A stretch of 64,000 bases of DNA from Dinochytrium kinnereticum (lineage: Eukaryota > Chytridiomycota > Chytridiomycetes > Chytridiales > Chytridiaceae): the NCBI GenBank assembly GCA_027604005.1, contig JADGJT010000076.1, positions 1 through 64,000 on the forward strand, in the 5' to 3' direction. The notes below the pieces were generated by a model. That model saw only the letters and a program-made list of their open reading frames with translations. It did no database searches and was not told where the DNA came from. How positions within the stretch are numbered: the stretch's first letter is position 1; each line of letters begins with the position of its first letter. The translations under genes were made by a program, and so were the position numbers. This document shows, piece after piece, positions 20,579 to 31,841 of this stretch.

Positions 20579-22421
20579 ATGTCGATTAACGCTGCACAGT
20601 TGTCGGCGGCGAGGGTTCCGGTGCTTATTCAGGGGGAGAGGGCCTTCTTGACGCAAGGTGTGGTGTTTTTTGGTTGCTTTTTTTTTTTTTAAGGGGGTGT
20701 CTGCCATTCCTTGCGAGTGTGCTCGTCTGGTTTGGGCTTTGGATGGTTTTAAAGATTGAGAAGTGAGTTAAACGTTTGGGCTGCGTGATAATCGACGGGT
20801 TATGATGGTAGATGGTGGTTGCTAGGGTTTGGGCAGTGTGATGAACGGCTAGCATGTTTTTGGGATTTAGATTTTGGCGCTCTTTGGCTATGAGTTGGAT
20901 TGTGTGTGTTATTGGGCTCTTCGATATTGGAGGAGTTAGTGCGTTGGATGGTTGATTTATTGGTACTTTTTGGAGTGCGTTGGATGGTTGATTTATTGGT
21001 ACCGTTTGGAGAAGGGCTTGGTGGCTGTGTTTTGGGACTGATGCTGAATTTTTTCTTCTTCTCGGTAGATGGCGTTATGATGGATTATTTAACCGGAAAG
21101 TGAGTGTTAAAATCCCAGTTATCTCGTCTTTCATTTTACTTTTCTTTTTCCGATGGTTTGGTGGTTTTATTGGATTGCTTTCGTTATGCACGTCTAGTAC
21201 ACACAATTTTATGTAGAGACAGGAAAATGTAGCCTTGTATTGTGCTTTCACACACGATGGCGGCTGTTGGATGTTATTTATTTTATATTCTTTTCTTTGT
21301 AAACTTCCCTGTGAGCTTCCGTCGAGATATTCCTAAAATCATATATATTTCCCAGCGGTTACCCCGGCCAAGGCCATCACTACTCATGCGACAAAGGAAA
21401 AGTGTACCTAAGTAAGCTTCACACTCTCGTAGTTTCTCCAGAGACGTGTCCTAACTTTTTAGTGAAGCAAATCGACGGGTCATCTACGTGCCCCCGAAAC
21501 CGCAGGCGTTCTTTGACACCCTTACTGTGCCGCTGCCAAACCTTCAGCAAGGGAAGTTGGTGCAGCCTTGGTTTGGGGCGAACCGGTATGAGGCTGTTTG
21601 TTTGCCGGTAAATGTTTTTTTTTTTATTATCATGTTTACTTCTTTTGTGAAGAGGGGATGGGGTTGGGTTGGTTAAGTTTGGAGGCGCTAAGGGAGGTTT
21701 AGTCTTTCTATATTCATTATTGTTGTCATGGTTCGGCGTGGACTAGTTCGTGTGTGTTGAGGCTCATCCATTCTGCTGGGTTGTATACAGGGCGTCTTAG
21801 CCACTTTTCTTTTGGACTTTTTGATACTTTTTTGGGCTGTCGTCCCGATCTGGATGTGGTTTTGACGGGCACTTTTTTTACTTTAATCTAAACATCACAC
21901 TGTGTTGCAGGTTCCGAACGGTGGACTTCCTCTTCCTGGGTCGGTAACGTGGACGTTTAAGGAAGGCGGCGCATTTGAGTTTAGCACAATTTTTCGTCAG
22001 CTTTCTGAACGTATCGACGGTATGATTAGATTTTCTACAGAGTTCAGTTGATATCGCTATCCGTTATCTTCCCATTTCTTCTTTCCAGCCCATCAGCATA
22101 TGCTATCAACGTTGACAGCCTTTACTTTTCTTTTTAGACCCATCTACCTACCACCCAAGCGAAGAAGATTTTCTTCCCGAATATGCCGCACCGCCCGCTG
22201 GACCCCCCCCACAGACTTTATCATCTGACTACGCTCTTGCCCCCCCCACTGGGAATCCACCGCCTGCTATTGCTCCGTATGAGGTATCGCCTGCAGCGAC
22301 ACATCAGGAGTCTGCTGCCTATGAGGTGGCGCCTCCAAACGCGTCTTTGATGGACGAGGCGACGCCGAGTGGTGCCGGGGGGGAGGTGTTGACGCCGACA
22401 GCTTTGTCGGGGGAGAAATGA
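20579..22421 (+). CDS. WBP2-like GRAM-domain protein
   Basis: WBP2 proteins are GRAM/PH-like adaptors that bind WW-domain partners. Six exons, 20579-20657, 21069-21099, 21356-21411, 21468-21607, 21911-22019 and 22138-22421, give 232 residues. The GRAM domain is clear: KGKVYLTNRRVIYVPPKP (animal KGTVYLTPYRVIFLSK), VPLPNLQQGKLVQPWFGANR (animal KDCEIKQPVFGANY) and WTFKEGGAFEFSTIFRQLSE (animal KLTFTAGGAIEFGQRML). The C-terminus is Pro/Ala-rich as in the family. I see no PPxY motif, which WBP2 uses to bind WW domains, only PPAIAPYE. The fourth exon uses the AG after GTGAAG; the nearer AG would break the frame. Confidence 0.82.
20941..21012. repeat. 36-bp tandem duplication
   Basis: Two adjacent copies of a 36-bp unit starting GCGTTGGATGGTTGATTTAT (20941-20976 and 20977-21012), differing at a few positions near the end, inside the first intron of the WBP2-like gene. 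Confidence 0.85.
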
Positions 22422-24843
22422 TGGGAGAGAGTGGTTGTAATGAGAGACTTTTTTGTTTATTATCTTTGATAGGAGGGTGGGTAGTAGGCGCTGGGTCTTT
22501 GCCATGATCCTGTTGGTTGTTTAGTATCCTGCAATTGATTGTTTAGTTTTTGTTGGCACGTCAGTTCGAAAGCATCATCCTAGCCTGTTACTTCTTTTTC
22601 TGTCACCTCATTGCTGTTACCATTTTGAATCCTGCTGAGATGCATAAAAGCGGCAGTTGTTTACGGTCCGTTACTTTCGATTGCTTATAAAAACCTTTCG
22701 TTCCTTTCGTTCCATCATTTTTTTTGTATACACCTTAAGCATACGATCAGAATGATTTTCGAGATGGGTGCTCGAATGAGCAAATTTGCTGTGTTTTGAG
22801 CACGGAAAGTTTTCTTGTCGTTCATGCCTTTGACGACAGGATCGACACAGACGCAAGACACCATGGAGATGGATGGAGGAGGCGGGGGGCTGGGTGACGG
22901 CATCTGGGAGGGGGAGGGAGCGCATCTGTGACTGAGGCGTGTGGGGTGTGGTTGGCATGCGGGGCTCAATGGGTTGGCTGCTGTCAAAGGAAAAGGTCTG
23001 CTGTCCAGCGCAGGGTGGAACGCGTGTGGTTGGTTGGAGGTGCATTCGGGCAGGGGAAGGGCGAGAGACGCGTCAGAGAGAGTCTGCAGCAGCGTGAGTG
23101 AGTCCAGCCAGATGCAGACGCGTGTGGACATGCGCGAGCGCGTCGCGTGGACACGCGTTGGACTGAAAGCATCAACTGCAGAACTGCTTGCTGGAGGGGC
23201 AGGAGGCCTGGTGGGTGGTGGTTGTGGTTGTGTGACCGGCGGTGGCCCATTGCAGCTCGTGTAACCATTGTCAAAGCCTTTCTCACCGGGCATGTGCGCC
23301 AGCCAATGAGAAAATTCGAGATAGCACGGACCAATCAGAATGCGGTAGCAGCGTAGGGACCTCCCCTTCTCTTCGCTCCCCCCCCAACATATCCTTCCTC
23401 TCTCCCCCCCACACACACACACACACACACAACTAAAGGCTGCTTTTTAATTATTTTTACTTACTTTTATTTTTGCTGCGGACTGACCGAACAAGGCGAC
23501 GGCCATCCACCAGACAACACCCCATCACTCACTCACTGTCCATCCGTCTGCTCCCGTTCCTCCCTTCTGCCCACCGGTGACAGCGCAGAGACCGTTGGTA
23601 TTGATTAGAATTGTCTGGAAGGCTTTGTTTGGAGAGACGGCTGCAGAGAGAGAGGTCTTTGCGCACGATCACACGGAACCTTTGCCTCGCAGCAACCCAG
23701 AGGAGGCAGCAGCATCGCTACGCATATCGGAGTAAGGAACTTGAAAGGGCTCCCAGAGAATTGAAAAGGTGCGGTCTGGTCTATCAGATACCGAGCTTTT
23801 GTTAGAATCATTACTCGTTTTCCTCCCATCCCATCTCGTATCGTCTATATCCTCCTATTCCATCCCGAATCGCCTCTATCCTCCCACATTCGCACCTCAC
23901 CAGCACCTCCACCCACACGATGGCCATCACCGGCAGTCCCCAGCCTTTGGTCCGTTGGTGGCCCTTGGAGGTGGTGGTAATGGCGTCAAATTTTCAGTTA
24001 CCCCGATTGGGGGGCAGGGCTTGGTGCTGACGGACAAGACGGACAGTGGCCCAGTTCCATGTCCGTCAAAAGGTCCGTCAGTTGGGGTTGGGTGCTTAGG
24101 GGATGGAGAGTGCAAGAGGGCGGCTAGGTGCGCTCCTTGGAGAGATGTGAATGGGGCTGAAGTGGATGCGGGCTTCCCAGCCTTGCGGCTGTTCTCCACC
24201 CGTAGTGGTCAGGCCGATCTTTTTTTATTTCTTCTTATGTGTTCTGTCACCTACGTACACTATTCTGTCCCTTTCCTCCTTCCTCTTGTTGGGTGGTAGG
24301 AGGGTGGCACCTTCCTCCACCCGCGTTTCTCATGATCACAACCCCACCCCTCGTTCCCAGCTCCCTCCTTCCTTCCCTTTCCCTCTGCCTGGTAGCCTTC
24401 TCTTCTTATCCCATCTTCTCCTGGACGCACCTGTGGCCACCTTTTTTCCCTGTCGCTTGTCGCCTTGCTTTAAGTGCGTCTCGGGCGATCCGTCTTCCTC
24501 TCCACCTTTGCCATTTCTCGTCCTCATATCGGGTTGTTCCGGGTTGGGCAGCCCAGTCATTCCGCTGCCCTCTTATTGGCTGCTGTGAAAGACCCTTTTT
24601 TGACAGGGCCATTTGTGCGACACTAAGGATATGGCTGACAATTCCCGTGACAATTCCCTTATCCGCACATTTCCCGTGACAATTCCTTTATCCCAACCCA
24701 ACCTGTGCTTGTTTTTCGTTCCTGACTTTCGGACTTTGAATCGCTAAACCTCCTGTTGCTTTCTTTTCTTCACCTTTTTTTTTTTTTTTTTTTTTGTAAA
24801 GAAAGGGCTCCCTTACCTGTCCGCCTCCCCAAATCTCCAACCA
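22422..24843. other. 2.4-kb gene-free stretch upstream of the cold-shock gene
   Basis: No protein with recognisable sequence on either strand. The open frames are Pro/Ser/Cys-rich and lack family signals. The stretch includes GC-rich DNA, an (AC)10 microsatellite at 23410-23431, a CACTCACT run near 23525, C-rich runs and a T run at about 24777-24795, which resembles a 3' splice-site polypyrimidine tract followed by AAAG. It probably holds the promoter and a long, perhaps spliced, 5' UTR of the gene at 24844. Confidence 0.45.
23410..23431. repeat. (AC)n microsatellite
   Basis: About ten AC dinucleotides directly after a C run. Confidence 0.9.
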
Positions 24844-26493
24844 ATGGAAAGGGCCGTTAAGCCAGAGTCCATCTACCAGCAGGCAGACTCATCCGCTACC
24901 TTGACCGATTACCCCGCGACAGCCGCATCGCCTGCTCCTGTTCAACCCGCTGCAGTAACTGCCCCGCCTCCTACGCATATAGTGCCGAACGGTGGTAACC
25001 CTTACGCTTATAATCATCACGACGTTACAACTGGTCCTCCGCGGTCTTCACCACTTCAGGTTCTTGCCGCCCCGTTTCACCCTTCCCCGGCTATCTTTGA
25101 CGGGCAGGGATATATCGTTCCTCACCACGTTCCTATTCATTTGGCGAATGCTTCTGTGATGAGGTCGTGTGGTACTGTCAAGTTTTTTAATTCGCAGAAA
25201 GGTTGGTAGGGCTTACTGATGCCACCTTTTCTGTCTTATATCACGTTATTCTTCCTGGTATTGCTATTCCATGGTTTTTTTTTAATATTTGAAATTCTCT
25301 GATTAGGTTATGGATTCATTATTCCGGACGATGGTGAACTTGAAGGTGAGTTACGAGACCAAGTCCCACCCCTGTGGTTGTTTTTCATTTCATCAAATCA
25401 TATTTTAATGTCATTCAAAGTTTTTGTCCATCACACGGCAATTCTGAAGCCCGATGGCGGCTTCCGCAGTCTTGCCGAAGGTGAAAAGGTGGAGTACGAC
25501 CTTCTACAGGGCCCTAAGGGTCTCCATGCCGCCAATGTCTCGGGTCCGAATGGCTTGATGGTTATGGGTGACCCCAAGGCTCGCACCTCCTCGACCCCTG
25601 GACCAAGTGGATCCCCGCCGCATCTGAACGGAAATCACCACAACCACTCTTCTAGCGCCCCGTTTCATCCTGCTACTCACCAGCAGAACTCTAACAATCA
25701 CGCTAGGAATACGCCAACTCCCAACTCTTCCTCTTCGGCGGTGGGGGGCAGGACTTCGCCTGGAGGGAGGCAGCATCATCCACATGGGATGCAGCATTAT
25801 GCAGTTGGTGGCGGGGGGCCAAATTATGGTTATTACCCAGGTGGAAAGGATCATCGTATGTGCCTTTCAGTTTCTACTTATTCCTTCCTAGCCTAGGAGG
25901 GGGCTCTATACAACGATGCTTACCTATCCTTAGCTCCAGCATACGTGTACGCCGGGCCCACTCCGCTTTCCCCACCACAAGGTTTCGCGATCCCTTCCGG
26001 TTACTACCAGGGCCAGTGGTCGCCTTACCCTCCCGGAGCAATCTACGCCCCTTATCCCTCCCACCACCTTGCTATGGCCCCTCCAACAACTTCAGCCTCC
26101 ATCACCACCCCACCAGCCCCGTCAAGCGCCAAGGACTCCACATCTCCTCACGCGACAAACTCAACGGACCCTGCCTCCACTCCTCCGAGCTCTCTTTCCA
26201 CTGCTGAGTCAAAACCACCTGCTGCCGCTCCTGTGGGGTATTACCACCCTGCTGCTATGCACCCGGGGATGATGCATCCTTATCCGGGGGGTGGGCCGCC
26301 TGGGGGTCAGTTTTATTTGCAACAGGGACCGGGAGGATTTTATGCGGTGTCACCTCATCATCCGCCGCCTCCGCAGCACCCGGTTGTTCAAATGCAGCAT
26401 TATCAGCAGGCTAGTGTGCCGCCGACGGCTGCTGAAGCTGTTGCACAGTATTCGGGAGGTGGTAAAAGTTCGGCGACTACTGCTACAGCTTGA
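24844..26493 (+). CDS. Cold-shock-domain (Y-box-like) RNA-binding protein
   Basis: Four exons, 24844-25201, 25307-25345, 25421-25855 and 25934-26493, give 463 residues. A single cold-shock domain lies at about 108-180: CGTVKFFNSQK, then the RNP1-like KGYGFIIPDDG, then the RNP2-like VFVHHTAI and a third strand VEYDLLQGPKGLHAANV. The domain is split by two introns inside RNP1 and between RNP1 and RNP2. The flanks are disordered: a Pro/Ala-rich N-terminus and a long His/Gly/Pro/Ser-rich C-terminal part with a YYPGG segment. Such proteins bind single-stranded RNA/DNA and control mRNA translation and stability. Eukaryotic Y-box proteins are common in animals and plants but uneven in fungi. No zinc knuckles are seen, so it is not Lin28-like in full. 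Confidence 0.85.
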
Positions 26494-27264
26494 GTTGGTG
26501 GTAGAGTTGTTTAGTTTGAGACGATGATGGGAGGGTAATTTTGTGGTGTTTTTGGGATGGGGAGGGTTTTTTGCTTTTTTTTTTTTTGATGTATATCGTT
26601 GCTCTTTTTCCTTCTGGTTCGTTCGTAAGTTACGCCTTTTTCTTTCCTTCCTTCCTACCTTGCCTTTTATTATTTTTTTAACAAAAAAATGAAAATGTAT
26701 GAGAAAAAAAATATTTTTGCTTCCTTCAACCTCGTCCTCTTCCTTTATTCCAACTGCTTCCCTGTTTCCGTCTTTTAAAGCACTACCTATCCTACCCACC
26801 TTGCTAATAATTATAAATTTTGAATTGTTTTTGATCCCCCTTCCCTGTCCCCTCATCATTATTTTCTTGTTATCCTTCTTCTTCGTATGTTCATATTTCG
26901 GATGCCCAAACCTTTCACCACTCTATTCTTCGTCACCTGCTTTTTTTCCCCATCTCCTCCTTCCCCCTTCCCTTCCTTGTAGAGACAGCGCTTTTTTTTC
27001 TTTTCTTTCTTTGTTGGGTTTTCTTCACATGTGTGTGGCGTTATTCTATGAAGCCTTTTGCCTTTTATTTTTGAGTCTTGGTGGTTTCTCTTTTTTTTGT
27101 TGGTGGTGGTTATTTTTTAGTTTGCTGAACCTTTTCCCGTATGAATTCTTTTTTTTTTATCCCCCCCCCTCAAAATGAACACTTTCTTTTCTTTTTTTTA
27201 ACAATTATAATATATTACTGTTTGAATGGAGGAATGACAAACTTTTCTTCATCCGAAGACACAA
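26494..27264. other. Pyrimidine-rich intergenic stretch
   Basis: 771 bp, very T- and C-rich on the plus strand with many T runs; 3' flank of the cold-shock gene and promoter of the ZNG1-like gene. Open frames are Phe/Leu/Ser strings. No gene seen. Confidence 0.5.
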
Positions 27265-29528
27265 ATGGATTTCAGCGAGGACGACGACGCTCCTCCCGAG
27301 CTTATTGATGCTCTATCCGGCGATGGGATCAGCGATGCTGCTGATCCAGTGGCGAATGCTCTAGCTCAAAAGAAGTGAGTGATGAGGGTGCATGCACGTG
27401 TGGTTCTTGAGAAACCCACCCCCCCCCCGACTCACCATCGGGTTGACAGTTGCTTACCCGTAAACCTTCCACCTTTCTTCAAGTGAATTGAACAGTGATC
27501 AACCTGCACCATCAAATGGCAAGCCGGTGCCTGTGACGATCGTGACGGGGTTTTTGGGTAGGCCTTCTTTGGAATTTATTACCCATGACTGACATTGATG
27601 CTGTAGGAAGTGGAAAGACCACGCTTGTGAATCGACTGCTGACGGATGAATCGCATGGAAAGAGGATTGCGGTTATTTTGAATGAGTTTGGGGATAGTGA
27701 GTTTTGTTTTTGTTTTTTTTTTTTATCTTTTGACTTACGGTTAGGTTCTGGGATTGATCGAAGCCTTACTGTTGGGAAGGATGGGGAGACGGCTGAGGAG
27801 TGGTTGGAGCTTAACAATGGATGTTTGTGTTGTGAGATCAAGTTGAGTTGTTGTCTTTTTTGCGCTTTTTCTGGCTTTTGGTGGGGGGGGAGGGGGGGCT
27901 ATTGGGCTCGTCGTAAAGTTAAGAAACATGATCACTAACAACTGATTTTTACTATTGTTATTTTTTCGGATTGAAAGGGATGCCGGGGTGAAAGCGCTTG
28001 AGAGCCTTATGAAGAAGCGGGGAAAGTTTGATTACATTCTTTTGGAGACGACGGGGCTTGCGGATCCTGGTGGGTGGCTGTTTTTAGTTTATTGTTGTGT
28101 TTTTGTTTGTTTTTTTTTTGTCCTCTCTTTCTATTCCTTCACTGTCAAACCCTTTTTTTGTCATGGTTTTCTTAAACTAGACCCCGCTTTTTCTTTAGGT
28201 CCTATCGCATCTATGTTCTGGCTTGATGAAGGTGTTCAAAGCGATTTATGCTTGGATGGCATCATCACTATGGTGGATGCGGTTTACGTGAGAAAGGTTC
28301 GGAGATTTTCCTATCTATCCCATTTACTCACTTATGACTTCGGCATTAGCAAGTTGAGGAGACGAACCCTGAAGGCGGTATTAATGAATGTGTCAGGTTT
28401 GGCTTTTTTTTTTTTTTTTTTTTTGGCTAATAGGCGATGTCTGATTTTTTTTTTATTTCTTTTTTCTTCTTCTTTTTTTTTCTTGAATAGACAAATTGCT
28501 ATGGCCGATCATATTGTTATTAATAAGGGGGATTTGGTTACGGATGCTGGGGAGAGGGGGATGGTGGAAGCTCTTGTGAGGGAGATTAACGCTGTTGCGC
28601 CGATGATTTGGACTGAGAGGTCAAAGTGGGTAGCCTTTTCTTTATATATATATATACATTTACTGTTTTACTTTCCTTTCGCGGATCACTTTATTCTGCG
28701 ATCCATTGCTGAACTTGAATTGGTTACCTAGCTCACTCACTTCTTAATAGCGTTCCCATTGACTTTATCCTTGACCTCCACGCCTTTGACAACCGCTCGT
28801 ACCCGACGCTAACCTCGNNNNNNNNNNNNNNNNNNNNNNNNNNNNNNNNNNNNNNNNNNNNNNNNNNNNNNNNNNNNNNNNNNNNNNNNNNNNNNNNNNN
28901 NNNNNNNNNNNNNNNNNNNNNNNNNNNNNNNNNNNNNNNNNNNNNNNNNNCCCCCCCGCTTCCCTCCGATACCTGCACAGCCTGCACCTCATCTACCCCC
29001 CACCCTCCTCACCCTTCGCATGTGAATCGATCAACATGGGTTTCAACGACGCTTCTTCGTGTTCCTGATGGGTTGATAGTGCATCGCGCTTTGCTGGATG
29101 TGTGGTTGAGGATGTTGCTTTGGGAAGGGAGGGTGGAGGGGGCTGAGGGAGTTGAGGTGTTGAGGTTGAAGGCTTTGGTGGAGGTTGAGGGGGGAGGTGC
29201 TGTGGTTGTGCAGGCTGTAAGGGAGTTGTATGAATGTAGGGATGTTGAGGTTGGGGTTGAGGAGGGAAAGGTTGTTGTTATAGGTGAGTTGTTTTTCTTG
29301 TTTGTTTGTTTTTTGTCTCGATTAGTTTCTGTTTGATGTTGGTTGGTTGGTTGGTTGGTTGTTTTCTTTTTTTTTCTTTATTGTGTTTTTTTTCTTTTTT
29401 TTTGTTATTGTTCGGGAGAGCTTGGTTTGTTTTAGTTCGTTCTTGGCTGATACGATAAAGGTCGGAACTTGGACGCTTCAAAGCTCACTGAATCGTTTCA
29501 ATCATATTGCTGCCGCCCGAGGTCTTGA
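27265..29528 (+). CDS. COBW-domain GTPase (ZNG1/CBWD family), crossing an assembly gap
   Basis: ZNG1-type G3E GTPases are zinc metallochaperones that deliver zinc to methionine aminopeptidase. Exons: 27265-27374, 27484-27557, 27607-27696, 27745-27841, 27978-28069, 28199-28296, 28350-28396, 28491-28625, 28751 into the gap, gap to 29283, and 29461-29528. Motifs: Walker A GFLGSGKTTL, the metal-binding CLCC in [37 protein letters not shown] (NKxD guanine motif) and a C-terminal COBW_C domain ending [17 protein letters not shown]. An N-terminal acidic extension ([14 protein letters not shown]) fits the CBWD subgroup, where a PELI-containing tail contacts methionine aminopeptidase. The run of N at 28818-28950 hides about 44 codons, so the full length is unknown. 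Confidence 0.9.
28818..28950. other. Assembly gap (133 N)
   Basis: Unresolved bases within the ZNG1-like gene. The frame before the gap (TLTS) and the frame after (HPSHVNRS) both belong to the GTPase. The bases after the gap begin with a C run, suggesting a sequencing dropout in GC-rich or repeat DNA. Confidence 0.97.
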
Positions 29529-30287
29529 ACCGCAACGCGTCTTATTCTCAAGGCTCAATGCAATTGGAGGTTTCCGTGGATTCCCCGTTCCCACCATACC
29601 ACAATTAAAAAAAAAGAGTTCACTGAATTGCACGCGATTCCTGAATGTTCTACCTCTGGTTCAGTTTAGAACCTTGGTTCTGATGTATTGCCGCCGCAAA
29701 GTTGCGGGATTCTTATTGATGAATCTTTGCTTGATAAAGAGTTGAAGCCCGTACATCTTAATGGCATGTATCGAGTGGGGCAATATAAGACTTGTGATAT
29801 TAGGTCAGAATACGATGATGAATATTTTAGATGGGCTCGGCACCCTTGAAACGATGGAAAATGGTCAACGGTTACCCATCTTTTCACCTTCACATCAGTT
29901 CCTGCGACTCTCTATGAAGCTTCAGGCTCCCTTCCAGTCATACAACATATCCAAACGATATCATGTATCTCTTCAGCATTCAAAGGAATATCCATATGGA
30001 TCTTCAGCCAGTACTGGTGGAGTGAGTGTCTATTCATGTATTTTTCCTGATTTATATTTGTGCACATATATTATTTTCGAGTGGTAGCGCTACCGCGCAG
30101 GTGTGTTTTAAGATTATTTAAGTGATGGAGAGAGCTTTCAATTGATGGGAATTTAATAAACTTTCAGCCATGAGCGTTTCTACATTGAAGCGTACACAAA
30201 ACAATGTTTTTAGAGATGAGATGTGTATGTATTTTGATACGTGGCGGTAAAGGCACCATCTTTCGCATCCCGACTAGTTCACTTTGC
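29529..30287. other. Intergenic stretch with unassigned open frames
   Basis: The plus strand carries a 60-codon open frame without ATG (29670-29849; includes HLNGMYRVGQYKTCD) that reads like protein but matches nothing I know. It could be a decayed gene piece. A perfect 12-bp palindrome GGTAGCGCTACC lies at 30083-30094. The stretch also holds the 3' flanks of two convergent genes. Confidence 0.4.
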
Positions 30288-31434
30288 TTATAGACCAGCC
30301 GCCTTCACGATTTCATCCAGCTGGGACATTTTAAACACGTTGATGGTCTCGCTCTTGTGGTTTGACAGCGCCAAAGCCGGGAAAAGCTAATCATAAGACC
30401 AAAAAGATTAACAATCTATAAAGAACAACTCCACTCTTCGAACCTTTCCAAACACCGAGCTATGCGTAAGAGAATCGGTAGGCGTCAGGTGATTAGCCTC
30501 AAAATCCTCATCGGACTCAACCCTGACAGCGATAAGAAGCTCATTGGTTCGAACGGGAAGGGCCTTGGTTTGGACGTTTATAACGCTCACCAGCCCTCCG
30601 ACGCTTGTGGCGAGTGCTTGGAGGATGTGTTAGATGAATTGTGACGGGGAAAGTGGTGAGGGGTTTTACCGGAGGTCAGGCCGGCTTGAGGGCTGTTCTT
30701 GGCAGCACCGTTGACAAAGGTGAAACTGGAGCCTGGACGATCAATGACTGTTGGTAATTGATGAGTGAGCTTTAGAGATGGAGAGGCATGTAGTTTATCA
30801 CAAACCTAAGGGCCCCAGGAACCTCCAAGCAAGGAAGTGAGCGTCGACTAGAAAAACATCATCAACATACTAATAGCATCCCCAGAAAAACACAAAAACG
30901 CTTACCATTCGCCGTCCCAGCCTTCCTAAAAGTCTCAAAGTCAAGCTGATGCAGGGCCGGCGTATTCCACCAAGGCCCTGATGAACAAACAACATGATCC
31001 AACCCTTTGAACCTCTCCTTAACAATCCCGGCGAGCTTTTCAGCGTCTTTAGGGTCCGAAATGGAGATCCCAGGGAGACCGGTTAACTTTTCAGTTGGAA
31101 TGTTCGCCTTTTTGAGATAGGTTTTAAGGATTTCAAGGGACTTTTCGGTGCGGGAAGGGGCTATCACTGTTGAACCGGCTTTGAGAAATGCTGCGACAGC
31201 GCCAGAGCCAATGTTGCCTGTGCCGCCTGTTTCAGGGTTTGGTTTGGTTTGTTTGTTTTTTTTTCAGGGGGGAAGGAAGGAAGACGGAGTGTGTGGGTTG
31301 AAAAAGATTAGTGAGGCTTGCGTAGGGGTCAGCAGCAGGAGTCAATCAAGATTGTTGGGATGTGGTGTGAGACGCATGTGCAGTCAAGGCGACTCACCGA
31401 TGACGAGGACGACGGAGTTTGCGAGCTTCGACAT
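30288..31434 (-). CDS. Short-chain dehydrogenase/reductase-like protein (atypical)
   Basis: Six exons on the minus strand: 31398-31434, 30906-31226, 30806-30847, 30670-30747, 30444-30616 and 30288-30386, giving 249 residues, the classic SDR length. The N-terminal Rossmann motif is VVLVIGGTGNIGSGAVAAFL, then STVIAPSR (NADP-type basic residue), GLDHVVCSSGPWW (NNAG-like position) and FTFVNGAAKNSPQ (Ser-strand position). The catalytic YxxxK is not visible: where it should lie the sequence is AGLTSALATSVGGLV. It may thus be a non-catalytic or NmrA-like sensor, or use other residues. The first exon ends one base into the Gly codon. It is divergent from the leucine-rich-repeat gene (407 bp apart). 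Confidence 0.8.
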
Positions 31435-31841
31435 GATTTCAGGTGATTGCAGGAGACGCGCGGTGGAGATGAGCCAACGGAGCGCACAGACGTCGCTTTT
31501 GTAGTGCGAGGCTCCGGCATCGGCAGTACGCTGACAATTTCAAAGCGCGGAAATGGCAGAAATTCACAGCAATTGTCAGCACGAGACGACGCGTTGCTGT
31601 GCGGGGTGGTTGGAAGGGTTCTGGAAGACGCGTGATTGGGGATATTGTTGAAGATGCATTCGGGGTGGAGGATGAATGCGGGATCTTGGGTTTGGCCGGC
31701 GGATGGCGAAGCAACGTCTGAGAAACACCCCGATTTCACCTTGGAATTCGACATCACGATCCAGTCGGCGAAAACCTCAGCTGCTCTACGGGCCAAACCA
31801 CCTCAAACCAACAAAACCTCCTAACCAACGCTCATGCGATA
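31435..31841. promoter_or_regulatory. Divergent promoter, SDR / leucine-rich-repeat gene
   Basis: 407 bp between start codons. Open frames cross it on both strands but show no family features. No repeat or clear motif seen. Confidence 0.45.

Noticed and set aside
22715..23428. 237-codon minus-strand frame starting with a Cys/Val repeat
   Set aside because: It begins in the AC microsatellite and continues as low-complexity Pro/Ser/His sequence; no domain or intron pattern.
23769..24679. Plus-strand frames of 146-176 codons
   Set aside because: Pro/Ser/Phe/Leu-rich, overlapping each other in different frames, with no recognisable motif; probably 5' UTR or intron of the cold-shock gene.
26699..27178. 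159-codon plus-strand frame
   Set aside because: Phe/Leu/Ser-rich product of T and C runs in an intergenic region.
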